54,947 nucleotides of DNA from Streptomyces sp. CC53 (GTDB lineage Bacteria; Actinomycetota; Actinomycetes; Streptomycetales; Streptomycetaceae). Each line of letters opens with the position of its first letter. Positions within the stretch are counted from its first letter, which is position 1. Of the stretch, positions 43,195 through 52,527 are shown piece by piece. The stretch spans positions 1 through 54,947 of the forward strand of contig NZ_MKXB01000229.1 in NCBI RefSeq assembly GCF_001865245.1, given 5' to 3'. The translations under genes and the position numbers were made by a program. A model generated the notes under the pieces. That model searched no databases, had not been told where the DNA came from, and saw only the letters and a program-made list of their open reading frames with translations.

Positions 43195-43791
43195 GTGAAC
43201 TACAGGGTCCAGCCCACCGCCCAGGTCCACGAGACCGCTGAGATCGGAGCCGGCAGCAGCGTCTGGGAGCTCGCCCAGATCCGGGAGGGCGCGCGGCTAG
43301 GCGAGGCCTGCGTCGTCGGGCGCGGCGCCTACGTCGGCACCGGTGTCCGTATCGGCGACAACGTCAAGCTGCAGAACTACGCCCTCGTGTACGAGCCGGC
43401 CGAGCTGGGCGACGGCGTGTTCGTCGGCCCTGCGGTGGTCCTCACCAACGACCACAACCCCCGCTCGGTGGACCCCGAGGGCAATCAGAAGCGCGGCGGC
43501 GACTGGGAGGCCGTGGGCGTCAAGGTGGAGGAGGGCGCCTCCCTCGGCGCCCGCTCCGTGTGCGTGGCGCCGGTGCGGGTGGGCCGCTGGTCGATGGTGG
43601 CCGCCGGCGCGGTCGTGACCAGGGACGTGCCGGACTTCGCGCTGGTCGCCGGGGTCCCGGCGCGCCGGATCGGCTGGGTCGGCCGGTCGGGTGTGCGGCT
43701 GGTGGAGCGCGAGGACGGGACCGGGGTGTGGGACTGCCCGCAGACCGGTGCCGTGTATGAAGAGAAGGACGGCGTTCTCACCGAGCGCTGA
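43195..43791 (+). CDS. WbpD/WlbB-like UDP-sugar N-acetyltransferase
   Basis: The 198-residue left-handed beta-helix acyltransferase has hexapeptide repeats (AEIGAGSSVWELAQIREGAR, GAYVGTGVRIGDNVKLQNY, LGDGVFVGPAVVLTNDHNPR) and the end AAGAVVTRDVPDFALVAGVP followed by ARRIGWVGRSG. These match WbpD/WlbB, which acetylates the 3-amino group of UDP-2-acetamido-3-amino-2,3-dideoxy-glucuronate. The LTNDHNPRS loop is the distinguishing feature of that group. The frame is open to 42814, but GTG 43195 gives the normal N-terminus. It is the first gene of the second glycan locus, with the other three enzymes of the pathway on the minus strand at 48.6-53.6 kb. Confidence 0.86.
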   Translation: MNYRVQPTAQVHETAEIGAGSSVWELAQIREGARLGEACVVGRGAYVGTGVRIGDNVKLQNYALVYEPAELGDGVFVGPAVVLTNDHNPRSVDPEGNQKRGGDWEAVGVKVEEGASLGARSVCVAPVRVGRWSMVAAGAVVTRDVPDFALVAGVPARRIGWVGRSGVRLVEREDGTGVWDCPQTGAVYEEKDGVLTER

Positions 43792-43870
43792 ACTGGACAC
43801 AGAACGTGAAGTGGCGTGTGCGGCGGTAAGCTCCTGCCCGCATGCCTATAGAAAGGGGTTCACGACCACC

Positions 43871-45205
43871 ATGCCGCTTGGATCACGCGGACGCCGTCCC
43901 CGCGTTCTCTACCTCGCGTACTATTTCCCGCCGAGCCGTGCGAGCGGCATATTTCGAGCCCGGGCGACAGCCAACCACTTCGCCAAGGCCGGCTGGGACG
44001 TCACCGTCTACACGGCGCCGCGGGAGTTCTTCCAGACGTATCTGCACAACGCGTGCGACCCGTCGCTGGAGGACACCATCGACCCGGACGTGACCGTGGT
44101 GCGGCCACCCATGGGGTACTACGCGTGGGAGAAGGACATCCGGCGGTTCGGGCTTCTCCGCCGGAACTTCCCGACGGTGGCCGGGAACCTGTACAAGCTT
44201 TTCCAGAGCAAGGTGTTCCCCGAGCACTACCTGACGTGGATTCCCGGGGTTCTCTCGCACGCGGTGAAGGCGCATTTCAAGCAGAAATTCGACCTGATCA
44301 TCGCCACGGGGAACCCCTTCGTCTCGTTCGCCGCCGCCCAGGTCCTCGGAAAGCTGCTGCGCATTCCGTACGCGGTGGACTACCGCGACTCGTGGACGTT
44401 CAACCAGTTCACCGAGGAGCTGAAGTTCCCCGAGGACAGCAAGGCCTTCGAATGGGAGGCCAAGGTGCTGCGGGACGCGGCGGAGGTCGTCTTCGTCAAC
44501 GACGGCATGCGCCAGTGGCACATCGACCGGTACCCGTACGCGGCGGAGCGGATGACCGTGGTGCCGAACGGCTGGGAGCCGGAGCTGATGGGCGAGCAGG
44601 AGTTCGTGCCGCCCGCCCCCGACCGGCCGCTGCGCTTCGGCTACCTGGGCACGGTGACCTCGTACCTGCCGCTGGAGGAGCTCTTCGAGGGCTGGCGGAT
44701 CGCCCGCAGCCATCCCCTGCTCCGTGACGCCGAGCTCGACATCCACGGGCACCTGGGCTTCTTCCCGCAGGACGTGGCCCCGCTGATGGAGCGACTGCCG
44801 CTGGACGAGAACATCGGCGTCCGCTACCACGGCGCGTTCGGGAAGGCCGAGGCCAAGGCCGTGTACGCACGGACCGACGCGCTCGTCTTCTGCGTGCCGG
44901 GCGCCCGCTACGTGACGTCCGGAAAGATCTTCGAGTACATGGCGTCCGGCAAGCCCATCGTGTCGGTACACCGCCCGGACATCGCGGCCACCGAGGTCCT
45001 GGACGGCTACCCGCTCTGGTTCCGCGGCAGCGAACTGACCGGCGACGACGTCGCCAAGTCGTTCATCGCGGCCGCGGAGGCCGCCCGCGGCGTGGACCGC
45101 GCGCAGCACGAGCAGGCCGTGGCCCACGCGCAGACCTACACCCGGGCGGCCACCCTCGGGCCCTGGGAGCAGCGCATGCGCAAGCTGGTGGAGGGGACCC
45201 GATGA
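43871..45205 (+). CDS. GT4-type glycosyltransferase
   Basis: The 444-residue GT-B protein opens RVLYLAYYFPPSRASGIFRA and continues with PYAVDYRDSWTFNQFTEELK, VVFVNDGMRQWHIDRYP, LRFGYLGTVTSYLPLEEL and GKIFEYMASGKPIVS, typical of polysaccharide glycosyltransferases acting in the cytosol on a lipid-linked acceptor. ATG 43871 lies 12 nt from AGGGG. Its stop overlaps the next start by 4 bp (ATGA). Acceptor and donor are unknown. Confidence 0.88.
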   Translation: MPLGSRGRRPRVLYLAYYFPPSRASGIFRARATANHFAKAGWDVTVYTAPREFFQTYLHNACDPSLEDTIDPDVTVVRPPMGYYAWEKDIRRFGLLRRNFPTVAGNLYKLFQSKVFPEHYLTWIPGVLSHAVKAHFKQKFDLIIATGNPFVSFAAAQVLGKLLRIPYAVDYRDSWTFNQFTEELKFPEDSKAFEWEAKVLRDAAEVVFVNDGMRQWHIDRYPYAAERMTVVPNGWEPELMGEQEFVPPAPDRPLRFGYLGTVTSYLPLEELFEGWRIARSHPLLRDAELDIHGHLGFFPQDVAPLMERLPLDENIGVRYHGAFGKAEAKAVYARTDALVFCVPGARYVTSGKIFEYMASGKPIVSVHRPDIAATEVLDGYPLWFRGSELTGDDVAKSFIAAAEAARGVDRAQHEQAVAHAQTYTRAATLGPWEQRMRKLVEGTR

Positions 45206-47490
45206 GCACGAGCACGACCGGCAACGGCCACGTCCTGTACCTCGCCCTGGGCGAGTACCGCGTACGGGCCACCAAGGCCCACGTCGAGACGTTCGCCTCC
45301 GAGGGCCGCCCCGTCGTCCTGGTGGTCGCGGACCGCCCCGAGTGGGACGACCTGCCGGACCTCCCCGGTGTCCGGGTGCTGCGGGTCCAGCGGAACAAGA
45401 AGGGCTCCCCCTGGCGGGCGGCCCGCAGGCTCCTCCTGGCCAAGGACGGTCCGCTGCAGGGCGCCGGCCTGCTCGTCGCCGGCGACGCGCAGGCCCTGCC
45501 GGTCGCGTGGGCGGCGCTGCGCCGCCGTCCGGGGCTGGAGTTCCGCCTGGAGCCGTACGACAACGGCGGCCGGGTCACCGAGCCCGCCGATCTCGCGGTG
45601 ATCTCGCCGTGGTACCCGTCGCCGAACAACCCGTTCGCGGGCTCGTTCGTCCAGGCCTCCACGGAAGCCGTGCGGGGACACTACGACCGGATCTCCATCC
45701 TCCACACCGAGGACTGGGCGGGCAGTGCGCCGGCTCTCCTGGAGGACGCCATCAGGGTCACCGGCGACCGGTTCCTGGACCGGCCGGAGCTGATCCCCGT
45801 CATCGACACCCCGGACGGTGTCCTCACCCGCGTCCCGGTGCCGCTCACCACCCGCCGCGGCTACTTCGCCTGGGCGGCCGCGCAGGAGGCCGCCCTGCGC
45901 AAGGCGCTCCCCACCGGCCGGATCGAGGCGCCGGTGATCCACGCGCACACCGCCATCTACGGCGGCGTCCACGCGATGCGCCTGGGCCGTCCGGACGCGC
46001 GGATCATCGTGACCGAGCACTCCACCTTCCTGGAGAAGATCTTCAAGCAGCCGGCCGGGCGCCGCCTGTACGACGAGGTCCTGCACCGAGCGGACGAGTT
46101 CCTGTGCGTCGGCAGCTACCTGCGCGACCAGATCGTCCGGGAGTTCCCGCACCACGAGGGCAAGATCCGGGTGGTGCCGAACGTCATCGACTTCGACCGG
46201 TTCACCCCGGAGGCGAAGCCGTCGGAGAAGCTGCTGAACTGGCTGTACCTCGGTCGGCTGATCCGCCACAAGGGTGTCCTGCCGCTGCTGGAGGCGTTCG
46301 CTCTGGTCGCGGAGAAGGAGCCGGAGGCCACGCTGACGATGGTCGGCTCGGGTTTCCTGGAGGACGAGCTGCGGGCCCGCGGCGAGGAGCTGGGCCTGGG
46401 CGACCGCTTCAAGATCCTCCCGCCGGTGCCGCCGGAGGAGGTCAACGGCCTGATGCACCAGTACGACCTGCTGGTGCACGCGAGCCGCTTCGAGACGTTC
46501 GGCATGACGGTCGTCGAGGCCAACGCGGCCGGCCTGCCCGTCCTGGTGACCCGGAGCTACGGCCCCGACGAGACCCTGGAGGGCATCGAGGACCTGGCGG
46601 GCGCGCTGATGGACGTCAGTGACGACCCGCACGTCATCGCCGACGCCTACTGGGCGCTGCGGGCGCGGTTCCACGAGCTGGACCTCCCGAAGGCGCGCGC
46701 CGCGCTCCTCGCCAAGTACAGCCGCGAGGTCGTCGGCCGCCGGCTGATCGAGCTGTACGAGGGTCGTGCCCCAGCCGTCGAACCGCCGGTCGCGGAGGTG
46801 GACGAGCCGGCGGACGAGGTCGCTGCGGCGCCCGCCGAGGAGGCCGTGCCGGCTGCCGCCGCGGCTGCCGAGGGGGCCGCCGACGGGGCCGGGGCGGCCA
46901 GCGACGAGTCGTCGGATCCCGGCCGGGTGGTCATCCTGGCCTACACCCCGGCCCGCCCGCACCGCGTCGCCAACTTCGCCAACGAACTGGTCAAGCGCGG
47001 CGTGCATGTGGACCTCGTCACCGCGCGAACGGCCGCGTGGACGCGGTCGCGGCTGGACCCGCGGGTGGCGCTGCTCACCATCGAGGACGCCGAGACGTCG
47101 CTCGTCATCCCGCGCAGTGAGCGGTTCGTCGTCTACCGCGCACCGCGTGCGGTGCTGCGGCGCGCCGACCGGCTGGCGGAGCGGCAGCGCGACAAGGCGG
47201 TGCCCGAGCTGGCGGTGAAGGTCGCCCGGCGCGCCCACAACAAGGTGGCGCACGGCTTCCACAAGAAGGTGTTCCAGCGCGGCTACCGCGTGGTGCGGCC
47301 TCGGCTGCTGGCGAAGATCGCGCAGCACGAGGCGCTGCCGCAGCTGCGGCTGGACCTCACGCAGCACGTGTTCCTCGCCGACACCAACGCGACGGTGACG
47401 GCCTGGCGGATGGCCCAGGAGCACCCGCACCTGAAGGTCACCAACAGCATGGACCTGCGGCCCTTCGAGCACCTGCCCGTGCTCGACTAG
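45202..47490 (+). CDS. GT4 glycosyltransferase flanked by two half-Rossmann domains
   Basis: The 762-residue protein has three parts. Residues about 130-510 are a complete GT4 enzyme (ISPWYPSPNNPFAGSFV, LGRLIRHKGVLPLLEAF, ASRFETFGMTVVEANAAGLP). Before it, residues 8-125 form a Rossmann-like half domain (HVLYLALGEYRVRATKAHVE). After an Ala/Glu/Pro linker (515-575) comes a similar half domain (VVILAYTPARPHRVANFANE). The two outer parts share the same strand-helix-strand spacing and probably arose by duplication of a GT-B N-terminal half. It is translationally coupled to the preceding GT4. Confidence 0.86.
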   Translation: MSTSTTGNGHVLYLALGEYRVRATKAHVETFASEGRPVVLVVADRPEWDDLPDLPGVRVLRVQRNKKGSPWRAARRLLLAKDGPLQGAGLLVAGDAQALPVAWAALRRRPGLEFRLEPYDNGGRVTEPADLAVISPWYPSPNNPFAGSFVQASTEAVRGHYDRISILHTEDWAGSAPALLEDAIRVTGDRFLDRPELIPVIDTPDGVLTRVPVPLTTRRGYFAWAAAQEAALRKALPTGRIEAPVIHAHTAIYGGVHAMRLGRPDARIIVTEHSTFLEKIFKQPAGRRLYDEVLHRADEFLCVGSYLRDQIVREFPHHEGKIRVVPNVIDFDRFTPEAKPSEKLLNWLYLGRLIRHKGVLPLLEAFALVAEKEPEATLTMVGSGFLEDELRARGEELGLGDRFKILPPVPPEEVNGLMHQYDLLVHASRFETFGMTVVEANAAGLPVLVTRSYGPDETLEGIEDLAGALMDVSDDPHVIADAYWALRARFHELDLPKARAALLAKYSREVVGRRLIELYEGRAPAVEPPVAEVDEPADEVAAAPAEEAVPAAAAAAEGAADGAGAASDESSDPGRVVILAYTPARPHRVANFANELVKRGVHVDLVTARTAAWTRSRLDPRVALLTIEDAETSLVIPRSERFVVYRAPRAVLRRADRLAERQRDKAVPELAVKVARRAHNKVAHGFHKKVFQRGYRVVRPRLLAKIAQHEALPQLRLDLTQHVFLADTNATVTAWRMAQEHPHLKVTNSMDLRPFEHLPVLD

Positions 47491-47507
47491 GTCCTCCCGC
47501 GGCATGC

Positions 47508-47555
47508 GCGAAGCGGCCGGTTCCCCTCCGGTACGAGGGGAACCGGCCGCTTCGC
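47508..47555. terminator. Bidirectional terminator, 21-bp perfect stem
   Basis: GCGAAGCGGCCGGTTCCCCT plus C pairs exactly with its complement around CGGTAC. It separates the convergent GT4 operon and galU. Confidence 0.9.
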
Positions 47556-47596
47556 GCTGTGCACGCGGCCTCGGCCGTCCGCTTGCGCGGCGCGGC

Positions 47597-48487
47597 TCAG
47601 TCGGCGATCTCCTCCGCGACGTAGGCGCGCAGCCAGCTGCGGAACTCCGGGCCGAGGTCCTCGCGTTCGCACGCCAGCCGGACGATGGCCCGCAGGTAGT
47701 CGCCGCGGTCGCCGGTGTCGTAGCGGCGGCCCTTGAAGACCACGCCGTGGACCGGCCCGCCGACCTGCTCGTCGGCCGCCAGCAGTTGCAGGGCGTCGGT
47801 GAGCTGGATCTCGCCGCCCCGGCCGGGTCCGGTCTCCCGGAGCACGCCGAAGACGGCCGGGTCCAGCACGTAGCGGCCGATGACGGCGTAGTTGCTGGGC
47901 GCCTCGTCCGGGGACGGCTTCTCCACCAGGCCCGTCACGCGGACCACGTCGGCGTCGCCGGTGGGCTCCACGGCGGCGCAGCCGTACAGGTGGATCTGGG
48001 CCGGGTCCACCTCCATCAGCGCGACGACGCTGCCGCCCTCGCGCTCCTGGATCTCCACCATGCGCGACAGCAGCGGGTCGCGGGGGTCGATCAGGTCGTC
48101 ACCGAGCAGCACCGCGAACGGCTGGTCCCCGACGTGAGGTTCGGCGCAGAGCACGGCGTGGCCGAGGCCCTTGGGGTCGCCCTGCCGCACGTAGTGCATG
48201 GTCGCCAGGTCGCTGGACTCCTGCACCCGCGCGAGCCGGTCGGCGTCGCCCTTGCGGGTGAGCGCCTCCTCCAGCTCGTAGTTGCGGTCGAAGTGGTCCT
48301 CCAGCGGGCGCTTGTTGCGACCCGTGATCATGAGTACGTCGGAGAGTCCGGCCGCCACGGCCTCCTCGACCACGTACTGGATGGCCGGCTTGTCGACGAC
48401 CGGCAGCATCTCCTTGGGGGTGGCCTTGGTCGCCGGCAGGAACCGCGTGCCGAGCCCGGCCGCGGGGATGACTGCCTTGTTTATCAT
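47597..48487 (-). CDS. galU: UTP-glucose-1-phosphate uridylyltransferase
   Basis: The 296-residue protein makes UDP-glucose from UTP and glucose-1-phosphate. It has AVIPAAGLGTRFLPATKATP, PKEMLPVVDKPAIQYVVEEA, FAVLLGDDLIDP, VTGLVEKPSPDEAPSNYAVI and the GEIQLTDALQ motif. It lies within the second glycan locus and may supply sugar donor to it, though UDP-glucose is also used elsewhere. A terminator precedes it, so it is expected to have its own promoter. Confidence 0.96.
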   Translation of the reverse strand: MINKAVIPAAGLGTRFLPATKATPKEMLPVVDKPAIQYVVEEAVAAGLSDVLMITGRNKRPLEDHFDRNYELEEALTRKGDADRLARVQESSDLATMHYVRQGDPKGLGHAVLCAEPHVGDQPFAVLLGDDLIDPRDPLLSRMVEIQEREGGSVVALMEVDPAQIHLYGCAAVEPTGDADVVRVTGLVEKPSPDEAPSNYAVIGRYVLDPAVFGVLRETGPGRGGEIQLTDALQLLAADEQVGGPVHGVVFKGRRYDTGDRGDYLRAIVRLACEREDLGPEFRSWLRAYVAEEIAD

Positions 48488-48513
48488 GACGGGTTTTCGC
48501 TTTCGGTGAATGG

Positions 48514-48548
48514 CGCGAGGCCCTGTCGGTCGCTGACAGGGCCTCGCG
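48514..48548 (-). terminator. Terminator of the minus-strand glycan operon
   Basis: CGCGAGGCCCTGTC and its exact complement pair across GGTCGCT, 45 nt past the dehydrogenase stop codon at 48593. Confidence 0.75.
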
Positions 48549-48592
48549 TGGGAGTCGCGGCCGGGGGGCGTCGGAGGCCCCGGGTGCGTCGC

Positions 48593-49876
48593 TCAGCCGC
48601 CGATGACGACGCGGCGGACGCCTTCCCAGCGGGCCGGGTCGGTGGTGCGGCGGCCGTCGACCAGGACCGTGACGTCCGGCAGGTCGGAGGCGGCCAGCTC
48701 GCGGTACTCGGCGTGGTCGGCCTGGAGGATCGCCGCGGTGACCTTCTCGCCCTGGTGCGGGGTCAGGCCGTGCGCGGCCAGCTCCTCGGCCGTGTACATC
48801 GGGTCGGAGACGTACGGGACGGCGCCGCGGGCCTTGAGTGCCTCCACGGTCGGGAAGACGCCGGAGAACGCGGTCTCCTTGACGCCGCCGCGGTAGGCGG
48901 CTCCCAGCACCAGCACGTGCACGTCCGTCAGGTCGCCGTAGGCGGCGGCCAGCAGGTCGACGGCGTAGTCCGGCATCGCGGCGTTGGCCTCGCGTGCCGA
49001 GCGGACGACGGTGGCCTCCGGGTCGTTCCACAGGTACATCCGCGGGTAGATCGGGATGCAGTGGCCGCCGACGGCGATTCCGGGCTGGTGGATGTGGCTG
49101 TAGGGCTGCGAGTTGCAGGCCTCGATGACCTTCTTGACGTCGATGCCGTTCTTGTCGGCGAACCGGGCGAACTGGTTCGCCAGGCCGATGTTGACGTCGC
49201 GGTAGGTGGTCTCGGCGAGCTTGGCCAGCTCGGACGCCTCGGCGGTGCCGAGGTCCCACACGCCGTTGGGCTGCGGCAGGTCGGCGCGCTCGTCGAAGTC
49301 GAGGACCTGCTCGTAGAACTCCACGCCGCGCCGGGTCGACGCCTCGTCGACGCCGCCGACGAGCTTCGGGTAGCGGCGCAGGTCGGCGAAGACGCGGCCG
49401 GTCAGCACGCGCTCGGGCGAGAAGACGAGGTGGAAGTCCTCGCCCGCCTTCAGGCCGGAGCCCTCCTCCAGCATCGGCGCCCAGCGGGTGCGGGTGGTGC
49501 CGACGGGAAGCGTGGTCTCGTACGAGACGAGGGTGCCGGGCTTGAGGCCCTGGGCGATGGCCCGGGTGGCGCTGTCCATCCAGCCGAAGTCCGGCACGCC
49601 CTCGGCGTCCACGAACAGCGGGACGACGACCACGACGGCCTCCGACTGCGCCACGGCGGCGGCGGTGTCGGTCGTGGCGGTGAGCAGACCGGCGTCGACG
49701 GCCTTCTTGAGCTTGACGTCGAGGTCGTGCTCGCCGGGGAAGGGCTCGGTGCCGGCGTTGACCAGCTCGACGACCTTCTCGTTCACGTCGGCGCCGATGA
49801 CCTTGTGGCCCTTGTCGGCGAACTGCACGGCGAGCGGCAGACCGATCTTGCCGAGCGCGACTACACAGATGTTCAT
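48593..49876 (-). CDS. UDP-N-acetylhexosamine 6-dehydrogenase (WbpA/WecC type)
   Basis: The 427-residue protein has a Rossmann start (CVVALGKIGLPLAVQFADKG), the SPERVLTGRVFADLRRYPKL loop, EASELAKLAETTYRDVNIGL and the catalytic-Cys motif GIAVGGHCIPIYP. The SPERVLTG-type loop and VGGHCI context fit UDP-GlcNAc/ManNAc dehydrogenases better than UDP-glucose dehydrogenase. It should oxidise C6 of UDP-GlcNAc to the uronate in two NAD steps. ATG 49876 overlaps the preceding GT2 stop by 4 bp, so it belongs to the operon of the aminotransferase and 3-dehydrogenase. Confidence 0.87.
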   Translation of the reverse strand: MNICVVALGKIGLPLAVQFADKGHKVIGADVNEKVVELVNAGTEPFPGEHDLDVKLKKAVDAGLLTATTDTAAAVAQSEAVVVVVPLFVDAEGVPDFGWMDSATRAIAQGLKPGTLVSYETTLPVGTTRTRWAPMLEEGSGLKAGEDFHLVFSPERVLTGRVFADLRRYPKLVGGVDEASTRRGVEFYEQVLDFDERADLPQPNGVWDLGTAEASELAKLAETTYRDVNIGLANQFARFADKNGIDVKKVIEACNSQPYSHIHQPGIAVGGHCIPIYPRMYLWNDPEATVVRSAREANAAMPDYAVDLLAAAYGDLTDVHVLVLGAAYRGGVKETAFSGVFPTVEALKARGAVPYVSDPMYTAEELAAHGLTPHQGEKVTAAILQADHAEYRELAASDLPDVTVLVDGRRTTDPARWEGVRRVVIGG

Positions 49877-51498
49877 CGGGTCAGTTTCCTCTTCACGGGG
49901 GACAAGACGCGGCGCAGTCGCAGGGCCACGCCGGACGAGGGCTCCCAGAGCGGAGCAGTGGTGATGACCAACCGCCCCTTGGGGTTGGCGTTGGCGGAGA
50001 TCCGGTACGGGACGCGGTCCCTCCAGCGGCGGGCCAGCGGCAGTGGCGTTCCCTGGACCGGCACGGGGATCTCGTAGGTCGAGCCCGCCACGTCCAGGTA
50101 GATGCGGACGCCGAGCTTCGCCTTCACCGGCGGCAGCGGGAGCGTCGCCTCCAGCAGCGTCCCGTCGCCGTCCGGCGCGTGGGCCGTCTCCCCCACCGCC
50201 TCCGGCAGGTCGGTGCCCACCGGGACCCTCCTGCCGCCGGGCTTGTCCGCGCTCTTCGGCAGGGGCTTGGTGGCGAGCCGCACCGACGCGGAGCCCGCTC
50301 CGTCGCCGGCCACCGGGACGCGGACGACGAGACGCGCGGAGAGGTCGTCGCCGTTCTGGAGCCACTCGGCCTGCTCCAGGCGCGTGCCGTCCGCGAGCTG
50401 CCTGGGCACCGCCTCGCCGATCACTTCGAAGAGCCGGTCGGGCAGCCCGAGCGCCGGGTCACGGAACCCCGGGTACCGCAGGTAGGCGCGCCCGTCCTCC
50501 AGCAGGAGCGGAGGCGCCCCGTGGGCCGCCTCGTCCTCGATGGCGCGTACGAGGTGGTCGACGGCGCCCCGTTGGGCGAGGGCGATCCGGACACGTCGCT
50601 TGACATCCATCGAGTCGCGCAGCGCTTCGGTGAAGTAGCGGTCGGCGAGGTCGGCGATGCCGGCGCAGACCTCGGTGCGGGTCGCCCCGTCCAGATGCGG
50701 GAAGTCGTCCTGGACCAGCTTGGCGAGCTCCCAGGTGAAGTGGCGGCGCAGGACGTGGTCCCGCTGGGCGCCCGCCTCGATGAGCCCGGCCGTGTGCTCC
50801 ATGATGCGCGCGGTGCAGCGCAGCCGGGACAGGTGGTTGGCGCGGTAGGTGATGTTCGAGGCGTCCCCGCGCTTGACCGCGTAGTAGTAGGTGTAGTCGG
50901 CCAGGACCGAGATCTTCCGGGCCCTTACGCACGCCTCGATGGTGAAGGGCTGGTCGGAGCCGACCGGCATGTCCTCGGGGAAGCGCAGCTTGTGCTGCTC
51001 CACGAGGTCCCGCCGGAACAGCTTGGTGTTGGCCAGGGTGAACGGCAGGGCCGAGTCGTAGAGGCTGACGTCGGGGTCGTCGGCCTTGTAGAGCGCCTGG
51101 TGGACGTAGCGGCCGTTGGTGCCGACCATCTTGCCGACGACCACGTCCGAGCCGTGCTCGTCGGCACAGGCCACCATCCGCTCCAACGCCTCCTCGCCGA
51201 GGTGGTCGTCGGAGCCGATGAAGTACACGTACCGGCCGGTGGCGACGTCGAGGGCCCGGTTGCTGGGTGCGGCGGGGCCGCCCGAGTTCGCCTGGTGGAT
51301 CACCTTCACCGTGCCGGGGTACCGCTCGGCGAACCGGTCGAGCTCCCGGCCGCTCTCGTCGGTCGAGCCGTCGTCGACGGCCACGATCTCCAGCCGGTCC
51401 CTGCCTATGCTCTGCCGCACGAGGGAGTCCAGGCACTGCGTGAGGTAGGGCATCGTGTTGTAGACCGCCACGACGACGGTCACATCGGGTCTGCTCAA
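49873..51498 (-). CDS. GT2-family glycosyltransferase with C-terminal extension
   Basis: Residues 1-230 are a GT-A GT2 domain: VTVVVAVYNTMPYLTQCLDS, VAVDDGSTDESG, YVYFIGSDDHLGEEALERM (a DxD-type motif written SDDH) and MPVGSDQPFTIEACV. Residues about 330-541 are a strand-rich extension (YLRYPGFRDPALGLPDRL, LGVRIYLDVAGSTYEIPVPV) of the type seen in teichoic-acid and capsule polymerases. It is coupled to the dehydrogenase downstream and 18 nt after the 3-dehydrogenase gene. The donor could be the sugar made by this operon, but that is inference. Confidence 0.87.
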   Translation of the reverse strand: MSRPDVTVVVAVYNTMPYLTQCLDSLVRQSIGRDRLEIVAVDDGSTDESGRELDRFAERYPGTVKVIHQANSGGPAAPSNRALDVATGRYVYFIGSDDHLGEEALERMVACADEHGSDVVVGKMVGTNGRYVHQALYKADDPDVSLYDSALPFTLANTKLFRRDLVEQHKLRFPEDMPVGSDQPFTIEACVRARKISVLADYTYYYAVKRGDASNITYRANHLSRLRCTARIMEHTAGLIEAGAQRDHVLRRHFTWELAKLVQDDFPHLDGATRTEVCAGIADLADRYFTEALRDSMDVKRRVRIALAQRGAVDHLVRAIEDEAAHGAPPLLLEDGRAYLRYPGFRDPALGLPDRLFEVIGEAVPRQLADGTRLEQAEWLQNGDDLSARLVVRVPVAGDGAGSASVRLATKPLPKSADKPGGRRVPVGTDLPEAVGETAHAPDGDGTLLEATLPLPPVKAKLGVRIYLDVAGSTYEIPVPVQGTPLPLARRWRDRVPYRISANANPKGRLVITTAPLWEPSSGVALRLRRVLSPVKRKLTR

Positions 51499-51516
51499 CG
51501 CGATCCAGTCCCCGGA

Positions 51517-52527
51517 CTACGCGGCGGAACCGTTGACGCGGACCGTCTCGCCGGAGGCGGCGGACTCCAGGACCGCCGCCGCGACCTCCACGGTGCGCAG
51601 GCCCTGCCGCAGCGTGCAGATGTCGTCGGACTTGCCGAGGACGGCGTCCCGGAACAGCTCGTGCTCGACCAGCAGGGGCTCGCGCTTCGGGATGGCGTAG
51701 CGGATCATGTCGCCTTCGGAGACGCCGCGGAAGGCGCGCAGCGCCTCCCACTCCGTGGTGACGGCGGCGTTGGAGTGGAAGGTGAGGTCGGCGGTGAGCG
51801 TGTCGGCGATGAAGCAGCCCCGCTCCCCGGTCACCGAGGTGAACCGCTCCTTCAGCGGGCTCAGCCAGTTCACGAGGTGGCTGGCCATCGTGCCGTCGGA
51901 CAGCTTGCCCACGGCCGACACCATGTCCTCGTGGGGGCGGCCCGACTTGGAGACGGTGTGCGCGGCGATCGACGTGTACGTCTGGCCGGTGACCCAGGCG
52001 GTGAGGTCGATGTCGTGGGTCGCGAGGTCCTTCACCACGCCGACGTCGGCGATGCGGTGCGGGAACGGCCCCTGGCGGCGGGTGACGACCTGGTACACGT
52101 CGCCCAGTTCACCGGCTTCCAGGCGGGAGCGGAGGGACCGCAGCGCCGGGTTGCAGCGCTCGATGTGCCCGACCCCCGCGACCAGGCCGCGCGACTCGAA
52201 CGCCTCGACCAGGCGGCGGGCGCCCTCGACGGTGTCGGCGACCGGCTTCTCGATCAGCGCGCACACGCCGGCCTCGGCCAGCTTCAGACCGACCTCCTCG
52301 TGGAGGGCGGTGGGGCAGGCGACCACGGCGTAGTCGACACCGAGGGCGATCAGCTCCTCGACGGTCGCGAGCACGGGCGCACCCTGCGCCCAGCCGTTCT
52401 TGTCGCCCATCGGGTCGACGACGCCGACGAGCTGGACGTTCTCCAGGCCGGCGAGGACGCGGGCGTGGTGGCGGCCCATCGAGCCGAGGCCGACGAGACC
52501 GGCGCGCAGCGCTCCGTTGGCGGTCAC
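51517..52527 (-). CDS. UDP-GlcNAc(A) 3-dehydrogenase-like oxidoreductase (WbpB type)
   Basis: The 336-residue Gfo/Idh/MocA protein has the nucleotide fold RAGLVGLGSMGRHHARVL, the EKP motif (ALIEKPVADTVEGARRL), AGVGHIERCNPALRSLRS and the catalytic DVGVVKDLATHDIDLTAWV. VGHIER-NP and KDLA-HDID are hallmarks of the 3-dehydrogenases that prepare a UDP-N-acetylglucosamine or its uronate for amination at C3. It overlaps the aminotransferase gene by 4 bp, which tightens the pathway assignment. Confidence 0.85.
   Translation of the reverse strand: MTANGALRAGLVGLGSMGRHHARVLAGLENVQLVGVVDPMGDKNGWAQGAPVLATVEELIALGVDYAVVACPTALHEEVGLKLAEAGVCALIEKPVADTVEGARRLVEAFESRGLVAGVGHIERCNPALRSLRSRLEAGELGDVYQVVTRRQGPFPHRIADVGVVKDLATHDIDLTAWVTGQTYTSIAAHTVSKSGRPHEDMVSAVGKLSDGTMASHLVNWLSPLKERFTSVTGERGCFIADTLTADLTFHSNAAVTTEWEALRAFRGVSEGDMIRYAIPKREPLLVEHELFRDAVLGKSDDICTLRQGLRTVEVAAAVLESAASGETVRVNGSAA

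Noticed and set aside
45136..47505. A 789-codon minus-strand frame opposite the three-part GT4 gene
   Set aside because: The plus strand has GT4 motifs and a coupled start; the minus frame is Arg/Val/His-rich without motifs.
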